Below, one piece after another: positions 52,654 through 62,027 of a DNA stretch of 64,000 nt. The notes below the pieces were generated by a model. It was given only the letters and a program-made list of their open reading frames with translations, searched no databases and was not told the origin of the DNA. The translations under genes were made by a program, and so were the position numbers. The first letter of the stretch is position 1; each line of letters opens with the position of its first letter. Origin of the DNA: Pedobacter sp. PLR (lineage in GTDB: Bacteria; Bacteroidota; Bacteroidia; Sphingobacteriales; Sphingobacteriaceae); assembly GCF_026239675.1 (NCBI RefSeq), contig NZ_JAPIVQ010000007.1, positions 248,001 through 312,000 of the forward strand. The letters are read 5' to 3'.

Positions 52654-53889
52654 TTAGCCTTTATGGGCGGATAGTTTACGTTTTTCGGATTCGGGATTAT
52701 GGATTTTCAATTTTTGGCCAGGTACAATAGAAGAGCTTTTAAGACTATTCCACACTTTTATGTCCTGTACTTCTACGTTGTATTTATTGGCAATAGCGCT
52801 GAGTGTTTGTCCGGGCGCAACCTTATGGTAGCTGATGGCAGCTGCTGGTTTTGCCACAATTTTCTTCTTCATCCGCCTGCGGTCGTCATTAGAAGCCAGA
52901 TACACATTCTGGTTTACTTCCAATTCGGTATTGTTCAGCACTTCATAGATCTCTGCAAACTGCGCCATGTTCACTTTAGGAATCACAATGCGTTTAGGCT
53001 CATCTTCTGTGCCATTCACAATCTTCTTTTTATAAGCCGGATTGAGGCTGCACAGGGCATTTTCTTCGATGTTTAAAGCAGCCGACAATTGTGCCAGTGA
53101 CACGAAGCGGTTCACATGAATCGTATCGGTATTTTTAACGAAGGGGGATTGTTGTGCTGTAATCTGGTGTTGTCCTGAGCACTTCATCACGTAGAGGGCT
53201 GCAATAAATGCAGGCACATAATTACGTGTTTCCAAAGGGAGGTAAGGTCTGATTTCCCAGAAATCGTGGGAATCAGCTTTAATGATGGCTCTTTTCACAT
53301 TGCCCATTCCGCAGTTATAGGCGGCAATGGCCAGGAGCCAGTCGCCAAGTTCCTGATAAGCATCTTTAAAATAAGCTGCTGCAGCGTAACTGGCCTGAAC
53401 CGGATCTTTTCGCTCGTCCACAAAATTGTCCATGTTCAGTCCATAATCTTTTGCCGTAGCAAACATGAACTGCCATAAACCTGTGGCCCCTACCCTGGAA
53501 ACCGCATGGGCATTCATCGCAGATTCGATAACGGGCAGGTATTTAATTTCTTCGGGAATATTATAGTATTTCAGTGCTTTTTCAAAAACGGGGAAATAAT
53601 ATTCGGACAAGCCGAGCATTTTTCCCATCATGTCTTTGCGGCCGCTATAAATGTCGATGTACTTCTGTACATGTTCATTATAGCTGAGTGGAACCATTTT
53701 CTGAATAGAATCCAGTCTGGCCTTAAACACGTAATTATGGTTGTAAAAGGTGGGTGTTTCTGCTAAAATCGGTACGGCAATCGTATCAACATTTTGTAAA
53801 GCTTGTAGTTGTTGCCGTTGTTGCTGAGCTGCTGCTGAAAAGCTGGTTAATGCTAAAATACAGGATGCAAATAGTACATTTATTTTCAT
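52654..53889 (-). CDS. MltD-like lytic transglycosylase with LysM domain
   Basis: The 411-residue protein starts at ATG 53889 (a TTG two codons upstream is less likely) with a signal peptide ending near SAAAQQQ. The SLT domain (about 100-230) has the catalytic glutamate in PVIESAMNAHAVSRVGATG, then LWQFM and AIAAYNCGMGNVKRAI. One LysM peptidoglycan-binding repeat near the C-terminus begins YHKVAPGQTLSAIANKYNV. It cuts peptidoglycan strands to 1,6-anhydro-muropeptides, whose recycling ends at MurQ, encoded near 4.2-5.0 kb. Confidence 0.93.
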   Translation of the reverse strand: MKINVLFASCILALTSFSAAAQQQRQQLQALQNVDTIAVPILAETPTFYNHNYVFKARLDSIQKMVPLSYNEHVQKYIDIYSGRKDMMGKMLGLSEYYFPVFEKALKYYNIPEEIKYLPVIESAMNAHAVSRVGATGLWQFMFATAKDYGLNMDNFVDERKDPVQASYAAAAYFKDAYQELGDWLLAIAAYNCGMGNVKRAIIKADSHDFWEIRPYLPLETRNYVPAFIAALYVMKCSGQHQITAQQSPFVKNTDTIHVNRFVSLAQLSAALNIEENALCSLNPAYKKKIVNGTEDEPKRIVIPKVNMAQFAEIYEVLNNTELEVNQNVYLASNDDRRRMKKKIVAKPAAAISYHKVAPGQTLSAIANKYNVEVQDIKVWNSLKSSSIVPGQKLKIHNPESEKRKLSAHKG

Positions 53890-53912
53890 AGGCAATGTTT
53901 GGTGACATGGGT

Positions 53913-55331
53913 CTAGGTTAAAAATGTATGGGACAGAGATAACAGTTCCTGTTCCTTAAAGTGCTTTGCCATAAGCTGTAAACTTAACGGTAATCCTTCT
54001 TTATTATTGCCCAAAGGAATTGCGATTGCCGGAATTCCTGTCAGCGATGCCAGTACAGTAAAAATATCTGCCATGTACATGACCAGTGGATCGTCCATAT
54101 TTTCGCCGATTTTGAAAGCAGGAGTTGGTGCAACCGGACTTAAGATCACATCAAAATCCACCAACATTTCTTCCATCTTTTCGCGGATCAGTCTTCTCAC
54201 CTGTTGTGCTTTCTGATAGTACGCATCGTAGTATCCGGCACTCAAAACAAACGTACCAATCAGGATGCGTTTTTTCACTTCGGCTCCAAAACCTTCCGCT
54301 CTGGAAGTCTTGTATAAGTCGTTCAAAGTAACGGCGTCCATATTGCGGTGGCCATAATGAACCCCATCATAACGGGATAAATTAGCCGAAGCTTCGGCAG
54401 TTGTTAAGACATAATAAGCAGGAACCAGGTAATCCAGCAAATCAAATGATACATACTCTACCGTATGCCCCTGACTTTTAAAACGCTCGATTGCGCTGAG
54501 AATAGATGCTTTAATTTCCGGATCTAAAGCTTCACTTTCCAGTGTTTCTTTTAGTACGGCAATCTTTTTCGGACCTCCTGCTGATAAACCAGTGGTATAA
54601 TCCGGCACTTCCCGTTTAGAAACGGTGCTATCATAATCGTCTGCACCCGCCAGAATTTCCAGCAATAGCGCAGCATCAGAGACAGAAGAAGTGATGGTAC
54701 CTACCTGATCAAAAGAAGAGGCATAAGCGATTACGCCATATCTGGAAATGCGGCCATAAGTAGGCTTCATACCAATACAACCGCAAAAAGCAGCGGGCTG
54801 TCTGACAGAACCACCGGTATCGGTTCCCAATGCTGATAAGCATAGGTCTGCCTGTACCGCTACTGCCGAACCTCCTGAAGAGCCTCCGGCAACACGTGCT
54901 TTATCTGCAGCGTTTTTTACTACGCCATAATAAGAAGTTTCATTGGAACCACCCATAGCAAACTCATCACAATTGAGTCTTCCGATGATGATGGCATCTT
55001 CGGCCAACAGACGCTCTACTACGGTAGCAGAATAAGGGGAGACAAAACCTTCCAGCATTTTGGAAGATGCGGTAACGATGTGGTCTTTATAACAAATATT
55101 GTCTTTAATACCAATCACCATTCCTGCCAGCTTGCCGGCAGTTCCATTGTCTATTTTCTCTTGTACTACTTTAGCCTGAGCGGCCGCAGAATAAAAAAAC
55201 ACCTCATTAAAAGCATTGAGGTGTTCATGAGTTTCTATTTGCTTAAAATAGTGATCCAACAGCTCAGTTAAACTAAGTTTTTTTTGAGCAATAAGAGTTT
55301 GTATCTCTGATAAGGAGTTATACTTCTTCAA
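53913..55331 (-). CDS. gatA: Asp-tRNA(Asn)/Glu-tRNA(Gln) amidotransferase subunit A
   Basis: GatA is the glutaminase subunit of GatCAB, which amidates misacylated Glu-tRNA(Gln) or Asp-tRNA(Asn). The amidase signature is intact: GIKDNICY with the catalytic lysine, then GGSSGGSAVAVQADLCLSAL and GTDTGGSVRQPAAFCG carrying the Ser-cisSer-Lys triad. 472 residues is normal. gatB and gatC are not in the window. It follows tatA on the same strand with a 39-bp gap. Confidence 0.96.
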   Translation of the reverse strand: MKKYNSLSEIQTLIAQKKLSLTELLDHYFKQIETHEHLNAFNEVFFYSAAAQAKVVQEKIDNGTAGKLAGMVIGIKDNICYKDHIVTASSKMLEGFVSPYSATVVERLLAEDAIIIGRLNCDEFAMGGSNETSYYGVVKNAADKARVAGGSSGGSAVAVQADLCLSALGTDTGGSVRQPAAFCGCIGMKPTYGRISRYGVIAYASSFDQVGTITSSVSDAALLLEILAGADDYDSTVSKREVPDYTTGLSAGGPKKIAVLKETLESEALDPEIKASILSAIERFKSQGHTVEYVSFDLLDYLVPAYYVLTTAEASANLSRYDGVHYGHRNMDAVTLNDLYKTSRAEGFGAEVKKRILIGTFVLSAGYYDAYYQKAQQVRRLIREKMEEMLVDFDVILSPVAPTPAFKIGENMDDPLVMYMADIFTVLASLTGIPAIAIPLGNNKEGLPLSLQLMAKHFKEQELLSLSHTFLT

Positions 55332-55370
55332 ATTTCAAGAATAGGTTAAATTTAAAAATCGGATTAAAAC

Positions 55371-55577
55371 CTATAGTGGTTTGTTAGTGCGGTTTTGTTC
55401 TACTTTGTCAGCAGCATCATCCATCCCGTCTTTTCCGTCTTTAAATTCTTTAATGCCTTTACCTAAGCCACGCATAAGTTCCGGAATTTTTTTACCACCA
55501 AAAAGCAATAAAACAATTACCAAGATAATGGCGATTTCCGCGCCACCTAAGCCAGCTATTAAGAATGTGTTTAACAT
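55371..55577 (-). CDS. tatA: Tat translocase pore protein TatA (short copy)
   Basis: The 68-residue protein has one N-terminal membrane segment (EIAIILVIVLLLFGGKKIPE), the FGGKK hinge, an amphipathic helix (LMRGLGKGIKEFK) and a short charged tail. This is the TatA/TatE layout. It lies 10 bp downstream of a second, longer TatA-type gene. TatC is encoded about 25 kb away. Confidence 0.92.
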   Translation of the reverse strand: MLNTFLIAGLGGAEIAIILVIVLLLFGGKKIPELMRGLGKGIKEFKDGKDGMDDAADKVEQNRTNKPL

Positions 55578-55587
55578 GATATTTTAG

Positions 55588-55998
55588 TTAAAGTTGTGTT
55601 TTATCTGTTTCAATTTTTGGATTTTCATTACTTGTTGCAGCAACTACATCCTTTTTTTCTAAGTCAATTCCTTCCGCAGTAGTTTCCGCAGCAGTGGTAG
55701 TCGTATTTGTGCTACCAGGGTACATTTGTTCCTCCAGACTAGTTTCTTTCGGATGATGACGGCTATTGTCGTTGATTACATCGTTAAGATCATCTACGAT
55801 ACCTACGGAATTAATATTGCGATGGATTTCTCTTTTCACGCCATCTGAGGCATCTTTAAAATCGCGGATTCCTTTTCCTAATCCTCTTGCCAGTTCCGGA
55901 AGTTTTTTACCTCCAAATAACAAAAGAACAACGGCCAGGATCAGCATAATCTCACCACCGCCCATATTTAAGAATTCCAATACTGTTCCTGAATACAT
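55588..55998 (-). CDS. TatA/TatB-type protein with long C-terminal tail
   Basis: The 136-residue protein has the same core as its neighbour (EIMLILAVVLLLFGGKKLPE, then LARGLGKGIRDFKDASDG), followed by an extra tail of about 80 residues rich in Thr, Glu and Asn. The tail is low in complexity and lacks a known domain. The core is closer to TatA than TatB. The paired arrangement suggests that one copy may play the TatB role, which is inference. Confidence 0.88.
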   Translation of the reverse strand: MYSGTVLEFLNMGGGEIMLILAVVLLLFGGKKLPELARGLGKGIRDFKDASDGVKREIHRNINSVGIVDDLNDVINDNSRHHPKETSLEEQMYPGSTNTTTTAAETTAEGIDLEKKDVVAATSNENPKIETDKTQL

Positions 55999-56026
55999 TT
56001 TAAGCTCTATTTTTTAAGTCAATATA

Positions 56027-56034
56027 CAAATATA
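56027..56034 (-). promoter_or_regulatory. -7 box of the tatA pair
   Basis: A perfect TATATTTG on the minus strand, 28 bp before the ATG at 55998. The matching -33 would fall inside the end of the EnvC-like gene and is not convincing. Confidence 0.4.
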
Positions 56035-56054
56035 AACATTTCTCGCGCAATCCT

Positions 56055-57413
56055 CTATTTTGCAGACAGCCAACCCGCAGGATTTTGTGCAACGGTACCT
56101 CTGTAGATCTGGAATTGAAGTTCCGGCATATCGCCTGAGGAAGCGACAGTTCCGATGGTTTGCTTGGTGCTTACATCGTCTCCCTGCCCTACGCTAACAG
56201 ATTTAAGGTTCTGATACACGGTAAAAAACTGTCCGTGTTTGATCAGCACATAATACCTGCCGAGTGCGTTTCCTACTTTAGTAACTTTTCCGTTAAATAC
56301 GGCCCTTACCGCAGCGCCTTCGTTGGTTTGTATGGTAATACCGGCATTGTCATAGCTGGCTTGTCCTTCTTTGTGTTTACCGAAAGTCTCCGTGGTTGTT
56401 CCGGCAGCAACCGGCCATGGTAGAGAACCTCTGTTGCTTTCAAAAGCAGCGGATAGTTTTGCCGCTTCCGGAGTTGCAGTCAGGTAATTGTTACTGCTGT
56501 TTGCGGTGGCTGCTTTTTCCTTCGCTACAGGAGCAGCGGCCGGGGCAGCGGGAACCGGTTTGTTTTCGGCTTTTGCTTTAGCAACCGCAGCCGCTCTAAG
56601 GCGATCGGCTTCGGCTTTGGCACGTACAGCCGCAAGTCGGGCACGTTCTGCTGCAGCTCTCGCCTCAGCTTCCGCTTTCTTTTTCGCAATCGCAATCTCG
56701 CGGGCAATCGCCGAACGGATGCTTCTGTCAATCTGTGCCTGTTGTTTTTTACGGGCTACAATATCCTGTTTGTATTTCTTTTCCTGGGTGTTGAATTTGC
56801 TCAATACCTGAGCCTGCTCATTCTTGTTTTTACCCAGTTTATCTTTTTCACTTTCCTGCTCATGCAGCAAACTGCTTTTTTGTTTCAGGTTTTTATCCAG
56901 CACCACAATCTTATAGTTCAGGTCCTTTTGCGTCCCCTGGATATATCCTGCCTGCTTTTTCCGGTACTGACCGAACTGTTGCAGGTATTTTATCCTTTTA
57001 TAAGCCTGGTTGAAATCGCTGGCCGCAAAGACAAACATCATCTTGTCGTACGCATTCTGGTTGCGTTGTGCAAAACGAATCATCCCCGCATACTCTTTTT
57101 TAAGCTGCGACAATTGTCCTTTTAAATTGACTACTGTGTTGGTATTTTCATGAATCTGGTTGTCCAGGTTCTTAATCTCAGAATTGATCACCGAAATCTT
57201 GTCCTGCATTAAACTGATTTTCGTGTTTAAGGCATTGATCTGGCTCTGCGTAAGTTTCTTGTTTTTAGCCGTCTTCGTCAGATTTCTCTGAAGCAGTTCT
57301 ATCTCCCGTTGTATGGCGTCTTTTTTTCTTTTAAGCTCTGAACTGCTCTGCGCAACGGCGAAGTTGGCTGATAATAAAAATAAGAAGAGGAATAATATTT
57401 TATTTAGCTTCAT
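56055..57413 (-). CDS. EnvC-like murein hydrolase activator (coiled coil plus degenerate LytM)
   Basis: The 452-residue protein has a signal peptide (cleavage near NFAVAQS), a long coiled coil (about 22-250), an Ala/Lys/Glu-rich stretch (about 240-295) and a C-terminal M23/LytM domain (about 330-452). The zinc ligands of active LytM enzymes are missing: DNAGITI replaces the usual H-x-G-x-D, YQNL the usual Y-x-H, and LQFQIY the usual H-F-E. That matches EnvC and NlpD, which activate amidases instead of cutting peptidoglycan. It acts in the periplasm, probably in cell separation. Confidence 0.9.
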   Translation of the reverse strand: MKLNKILFLFLFLLSANFAVAQSSSELKRKKDAIQREIELLQRNLTKTAKNKKLTQSQINALNTKISLMQDKISVINSEIKNLDNQIHENTNTVVNLKGQLSQLKKEYAGMIRFAQRNQNAYDKMMFVFAASDFNQAYKRIKYLQQFGQYRKKQAGYIQGTQKDLNYKIVVLDKNLKQKSSLLHEQESEKDKLGKNKNEQAQVLSKFNTQEKKYKQDIVARKKQQAQIDRSIRSAIAREIAIAKKKAEAEARAAAERARLAAVRAKAEADRLRAAAVAKAKAENKPVPAAPAAAPVAKEKAATANSSNNYLTATPEAAKLSAAFESNRGSLPWPVAAGTTTETFGKHKEGQASYDNAGITIQTNEGAAVRAVFNGKVTKVGNALGRYYVLIKHGQFFTVYQNLKSVSVGQGDDVSTKQTIGTVASSGDMPELQFQIYRGTVAQNPAGWLSAK

Positions 57414-57435
57414 TGCGTCAAAAGTATAAAAAAAA

Positions 57436-58224
57436 TCAGTTTATTACTTCATACTTCCCCGGAACATTAAAGGGGAAGTCTACCGGAAGATTACTTTCTA
57501 CCTTTGAAAAATCAATATTCAGCGCTATTTTTTGCGTTCCTGCCATAGAGTTGATCTGGATTGTGGTAGGAAACAAGGTCCCATTCATATTTTGGTAATC
57601 ACCGTAAACTACCTTCAGTGCTTTCGCAGATTTCAGATCGTTTAACTGGTACTCCGACACCTTAAACAAGGTATTGAATAAGGCGAGGTAAGCAAGATCT
57701 GCCTGCTCGCCACTGATTTCCCAAACGCCGTTTTTAACCAATACATCCGCGTCCGTATTCATGAACTCCGGAATGGTATTTCCAGACAAAATGGCCTGCA
57801 ATAATTTATAGGTGACCTGCGGGTTTGTAAAACGATGCACATAGCTGAAAGGCTTGCCCAGATACACCCCCTGCCATTTATTCAGGACCCTGATGCTATC
57901 CGGAGTAAGTATTGCCCTACCCACTTCAATCCCCATCGGACCGCCAATGGACACCCAAATCCCTTCATCCTTACGAATGCGGATGTTCATGCTCACATTA
58001 TTGACGTTCCCGTTGATGTCCATACGGGCTTTTCCCCTCAATGACAAAGTGCTATAGGAAATATCCTTTTCCTCCAACATCTTTATCGTCTCCATTTTTT
58101 TGGCATCTACCGGAGCAACACCCGTTACGGGAGGAACCACTACTAACTTTTTCTTTGTTTTACAAGCCATGGTTAAAGAAACCAGTGCCACAAAAAGCAG
58201 GCTATTTAATATATTTCTTCTCAT
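57436..58224 (-). CDS. DUF4292 lipoprotein
   Basis: The 262-residue product has a lipoprotein signal ending LTMAC (Cys21) followed by a lysine-rich KTKKK. The mature part resembles the DUF4292 family, a beta-rich fold related to LolA/LolB carriers: LSLRGKARMDING, SMNIRIRKDEGIWVSIG, GIEVGRAILTPDSIRVLNK. Role in lipoprotein handling is a guess from fold. Its start overlaps the TPR gene by 23 bp, and the EnvC-like gene follows after 22 bp. Confidence 0.85.
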   Translation of the reverse strand: MRRNILNSLLFVALVSLTMACKTKKKLVVVPPVTGVAPVDAKKMETIKMLEEKDISYSTLSLRGKARMDINGNVNNVSMNIRIRKDEGIWVSIGGPMGIEVGRAILTPDSIRVLNKWQGVYLGKPFSYVHRFTNPQVTYKLLQAILSGNTIPEFMNTDADVLVKNGVWEISGEQADLAYLALFNTLFKVSEYQLNDLKSAKALKVVYGDYQNMNGTLFPTTIQINSMAGTQKIALNIDFSKVESNLPVDFPFNVPGKYEVIN

Positions 58225-59896
58225 TGATCTTTCGTTTTAAATTGGCAGCATCATTTCCTGCATCCTTTGCTTTCTGCCATTGGATCAACGCGGCTTCCTG
58301 TTCTCCGTTTAAAAACAGGATATCAGCATAATGTTCCAGATAAAGACCATTTCCGGCGCCATCATGCTGGATGGCCAGTTCTGCCCAGGTTTTCGCTTTA
58401 TCGTACTTGCCACGTTTAAACAACACCAGTGCATACGTATCCGCAACCGAGGTATTCCCGGGCAAGGCCGCTGCTGCTTTCGCCACCAGGGCTTCTGCTT
58501 TCTCCAGGTCCTGATTACTCAACGCGAGATAAAAGGCATAATTGTTTAAGAGCAGGTAATTATTCGGTGCCAGCGTCACAGCCTTATCAAAGGCCGTATT
58601 TGCTTCCTTAAATTTCTGTTCATCCAGAAAGATTTCTCCCTGCAAAGCAAAAACAAGGGCCTGAAGATCCGGATTATCTCCGTCCAGCTGCATTGCTGAT
58701 TTAATATTGGTCATCGCCGCCGCATTCTGCTGATCGCGATGCAAGGCAAAAGCCAGGTAATAGTAAAGAATCCCCTGATTCGGAAAAATGGCCAGGGCCT
58801 CTTCTCCGGTTTTCGCGGCAGCTTTATATTTCCCTAAGTTATTTTGAATGGTTAATACCCGTTCCCATACCGGATACAGCTGACCGCTGATTTTCAATAC
58901 CTCCTGATATTGCTGTAAAGCAGCGGATAAATCTCCTTTTTGATATAGTAAATCGCCATATAAAGCGAGCATATTGGGATCCTTTTCTGAGGCTTGCAAA
59001 GTCAGCCTGGTCAATGCTAAAGCTTCTTCTAAGCGCAGGGAGTTTTTAGCACTTCCGGCAATCATCAGGATGATTTTACCCTTCCTTTGCGTCGGCATTT
59101 CCGGGTTGGCAAAAGCCTCCCTCAATGCCTGTCCGGCTTCCATATTTTTCTTGATATTCTGATAATAATCGGCTAATGCCAGATCAATTTCATAATCTTC
59201 CGGAGTAATGCTTTTCGCTTTCTTAAGCAATGCTAATGCATTTTCCAGTTGCCCTTTTTCTAACATAGACTGACTGAGGTCCAGCATACCCGGTACATCA
59301 TCCGCTCCTGCGGAAAGCATGTCTTCCATAGCAGCTTTACCAGCCTCTTTTTTGTTGCCCAGGTCGATCCGTTGTCTGGCCTGAAGCAGCGCTTTGGAGA
59401 CCCCGAATTTCCTTTCCAGGTCATCGTAAGCTTTTAGCGCTTCCGTGGTTTTACCCATTAACAGATAGGCATTGCCCCTGTCAAAATAAAACGCATCATT
59501 GTCGGGCGCCAGGCGGATCAGTTCATTAAATACACCAACCAGCCCTTCCATATCTCCCTTGCGTTTATACAGCTCGGCCATCATCTTCCAATACCAAAGG
59601 TTGTTTGCATCCAGCGTCACAGCTCGTTTAATGGCCGTTTCTGCTTCCGCTAATTTATTCTGGCGGTAGTTGAGACTCGCGATTTCATAATAAACGGCAG
59701 CATTTTTCGGATCTATGGCCAGGATCTTCTGGAAACTCTCTCCCGCCTTGCTGTAATTTTCATTCAGCTTCTCCCGCAATCCGGCGAAGAAAAGGGTCTT
59801 CACTTCAGTACTATCCAATTTTGGATTTACAGGTTGTTGTGCCGCAGCCGACAAGCCTGCAAAAAGTAATGACAGTAAAAGAATCCTTTGCTTCAT
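58202..59896 (-). CDS. exported TPR-repeat protein
   Basis: The 564-residue protein has a signal peptide (cleavage near SAAAQQP) and then at least a dozen tetratricopeptide repeats, for example AGESFQKILAIDPKNAAVYY and AYYLALSNQ-type helices, from about 35 to the end. TPR arrays mediate protein contacts, here in the periplasm or at the outer membrane. It is the second gene after dut, and its 3' end overlaps the DUF4292 gene by 23 bp, suggesting coupled expression and perhaps a joint envelope role. Confidence 0.9.
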   Translation of the reverse strand: MKQRILLLSLLFAGLSAAAQQPVNPKLDSTEVKTLFFAGLREKLNENYSKAGESFQKILAIDPKNAAVYYEIASLNYRQNKLAEAETAIKRAVTLDANNLWYWKMMAELYKRKGDMEGLVGVFNELIRLAPDNDAFYFDRGNAYLLMGKTTEALKAYDDLERKFGVSKALLQARQRIDLGNKKEAGKAAMEDMLSAGADDVPGMLDLSQSMLEKGQLENALALLKKAKSITPEDYEIDLALADYYQNIKKNMEAGQALREAFANPEMPTQRKGKIILMIAGSAKNSLRLEEALALTRLTLQASEKDPNMLALYGDLLYQKGDLSAALQQYQEVLKISGQLYPVWERVLTIQNNLGKYKAAAKTGEEALAIFPNQGILYYYLAFALHRDQQNAAAMTNIKSAMQLDGDNPDLQALVFALQGEIFLDEQKFKEANTAFDKAVTLAPNNYLLLNNYAFYLALSNQDLEKAEALVAKAAAALPGNTSVADTYALVLFKRGKYDKAKTWAELAIQHDGAGNGLYLEHYADILFLNGEQEAALIQWQKAKDAGNDAANLKRKINEKKYIK

Positions 59897-59907
59897 CGTT
59901 ATTTTAT

Positions 59908-60339
59908 TTATTTACCAGTATGGCCGTAACCACCAGCACCACGTGCTGTATCCGACAATTCTTCTACTGCTTCCCATGAAATGGTTTCATGTTTTGCAAT
60001 CACCATTTGTGCGATGCGATCACCATTGTTCACTACAAAATCTGTATCAGATAAGTTCACCAACAATACTTTGATCTCTCCGCGGTAATCTGCATCGATT
60101 GTTCCCGGAGAATTTACAATACTGATGCCATGTTTATAAGCCAATCCGCTACGAGGACGAATCTGTGCTTCAAAACCTACAGGCAACTCAATGTGCAACC
60201 CTGTTGGGATCAATATGCGTTGCAAAGGTTTAATGGTGATTTCAGTTTCCACAAACGCACGCATGTCCATTCCTGCCGCATGAGCAGTTTCATATTGAGG
60301 TAAGGCGTGTCCGGAGTTGTTAATGATATTGATCTTCAT
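59908..60339 (-). CDS. dut: dUTP diphosphatase
   Basis: Dut converts dUTP to dUMP and keeps uracil out of DNA. All five trimeric dUTPase motifs appear in 143 residues: AGMDMRA, RPRSGLAYKHGI, NSPGTIDADYRGEI, GDRIAQMVI and the C-terminal RGAGGYGHTGK. The TPR gene follows after 11 bp. Confidence 0.97.
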   Translation of the reverse strand: MKINIINNSGHALPQYETAHAAGMDMRAFVETEITIKPLQRILIPTGLHIELPVGFEAQIRPRSGLAYKHGISIVNSPGTIDADYRGEIKVLLVNLSDTDFVVNNGDRIAQMVIAKHETISWEAVEELSDTARGAGGYGHTGK

Positions 60340-60383
60340 TGTAATAATTGTTTTTATTTATTGTTCTGGAAGCGATCAACCTA

Positions 60384-60403
60384 CATTTTCAGTATTGAAA
60401 ATG
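60384..60403. repeat. short perfect inverted repeat upstream of dut
   Basis: CATTTTCA (60384-60391) and TGAAAATG (60396-60403) form an 8-bp dyad with a 4-bp centre, 45 bp before the dut start. It lacks a T tract. It may be an operator or a chance repeat in AT-rich DNA. Confidence 0.3.
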
Positions 60404-60539
60404 AAATGTCTACTGATCAGTACTTCCGTTTATTCTAATTTTTTAACCGCTTAGGTTTTTAATCCTGTTAACTTTTCCTTTTAGCGCTTCCCGGCTTTTA
60501 ACCGGTTTAAATTTAACCTGCTGATCTTATTCAACCTTG

Positions 60540-62024
60540 CTACTTCTTAAACAGGATGCGTTTCAACTGGTCTTTCTCGAAATAGGCGATTCCGCCGACA
60601 AAAGCAAGCAGCAATACATTTCCAATATAAATATTCCTGTTGAACACCCAGAAAGATAAAACGACCAGCACCACTGAAATGATTAAATAGATCAGAATTC
60701 TTTTCAGGTCATACGGTATCGGATAATATTTCTGGCCTAATATATAAGAGATCACCATCATCACAAAATACGCCAGCATAGAAACCCATGCAGAGCCCAT
60801 ATAACTGAATTTCGGAATCAGTACGAAGTTAAATACAATGGTAATGAATGCACCGATCAGGGAAATGTACAAACCGAAACGGGTTTGATCTGACAAACGA
60901 TACCAGATAGACAGGTTCGAATACACCCCCAGACAAACATAGCCGAACAGCAAAAAAGGGACTGCCGGCAGTCCCACCCAATATTCCGGTTTGCTGATAA
61001 AGTGTTTCAAAAGTTCGATATTGGCAATTAAGCCCACAAATAAAATCACCAATGCGATGACAAAATACTGCAGAATGATGGCGTAAGTCTGCCTGGCATT
61101 CTCCTTCTTCGCATGACTAAAAAAGAAAGGTTCTGCACCTAAACGGAAGGCGGTAACGAAAATACTGATGAAAATGGCAATCTTACAGACTGCTCCGTAA
61201 ACCCCTACCTCATAATCTGCGATTTCATCCGGCAATAACCTGCTCAATACAATCTTGTCCAGATTCTCGTTCACGATAAACGAAAGGTTGGCGATCAATA
61301 CCGGCCATGAATAAGAGAACATTTTCCCGAAAAGCTCCTTGTCAAACTTCAGTTGAAGCTTTAAAAACTCTGGCAGCAACAAGATAAATGTCACCACACT
61401 GGCAATTAGATTGGCTACAAATACATAACCCACCCAAACGCCACGGTACCAGGACGACAACCATTCGGCCATTGGCCAGTCGTGTTTAATGATCCATGGA
61501 ATCACATAGATAAACAGCAGGTTGAAACCTACAAAACAGCCAATGTTCAGAAATTTAATCAGACTATACTTTAATGGACGTTCATCTGCCCTTAATTTGG
61601 CGAATGGAATCACACAAATCGCATCGATAAACAGGATCCCTATAAAGAACTGCACATAATGTTTATAATCTGTGAGTTGTTTCGGGTCATCTGTTAAATA
61701 GGCCGCAATCGGATTTGCCAGCACCAGTCCTGTAATTAAAAACAGGGTAGAAATGAAAGCGATCACCAGGAAGGAGTTGTTGTACACCTCCTGCTTTCTA
61801 TCCTCATGTTTATTGAGATACCTGAAATAGGTACTCTCCATCCCAAATGCCAATATTGCATTGATCATCGAAGCATAGGCATACATTGTCGTGAAAATAC
61901 CATATGTCCCCGCAGCAAACTTGCTGGTATAGATCGGGGTCAGGATAAAATTAAACAGTCTGGAAAATACAGTACTTAAACCATAGATTGCAGTCTGACC
62001 GAGGAATTTCTTAATGACAGACAC
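60540..62024 (-). CDS. polysaccharide flippase (Wzx/MATE-like)
   Basis: The 494-residue membrane protein has about 12-14 hydrophobic segments and the typical N-terminus of oligosaccharide flippases (FLGQTAIYGLSTVFSRLFNFIL, the first 20 residues or so). Such proteins move lipid-linked sugar units across the inner membrane during surface polysaccharide assembly. No glycosyltransferase or polymerase gene is adjacent, so the polymer is unknown. It follows the acylphosphatase gene by 3 bp. Confidence 0.88.
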   Translation of the reverse strand: MSVIKKFLGQTAIYGLSTVFSRLFNFILTPIYTSKFAAGTYGIFTTMYAYASMINAILAFGMESTYFRYLNKHEDRKQEVYNNSFLVIAFISTLFLITGLVLANPIAAYLTDDPKQLTDYKHYVQFFIGILFIDAICVIPFAKLRADERPLKYSLIKFLNIGCFVGFNLLFIYVIPWIIKHDWPMAEWLSSWYRGVWVGYVFVANLIASVVTFILLLPEFLKLQLKFDKELFGKMFSYSWPVLIANLSFIVNENLDKIVLSRLLPDEIADYEVGVYGAVCKIAIFISIFVTAFRLGAEPFFFSHAKKENARQTYAIILQYFVIALVILFVGLIANIELLKHFISKPEYWVGLPAVPFLLFGYVCLGVYSNLSIWYRLSDQTRFGLYISLIGAFITIVFNFVLIPKFSYMGSAWVSMLAYFVMMVISYILGQKYYPIPYDLKRILIYLIISVVLVVLSFWVFNRNIYIGNVLLLAFVGGIAYFEKDQLKRILFKK

Positions 62025-62027
62025 GCG

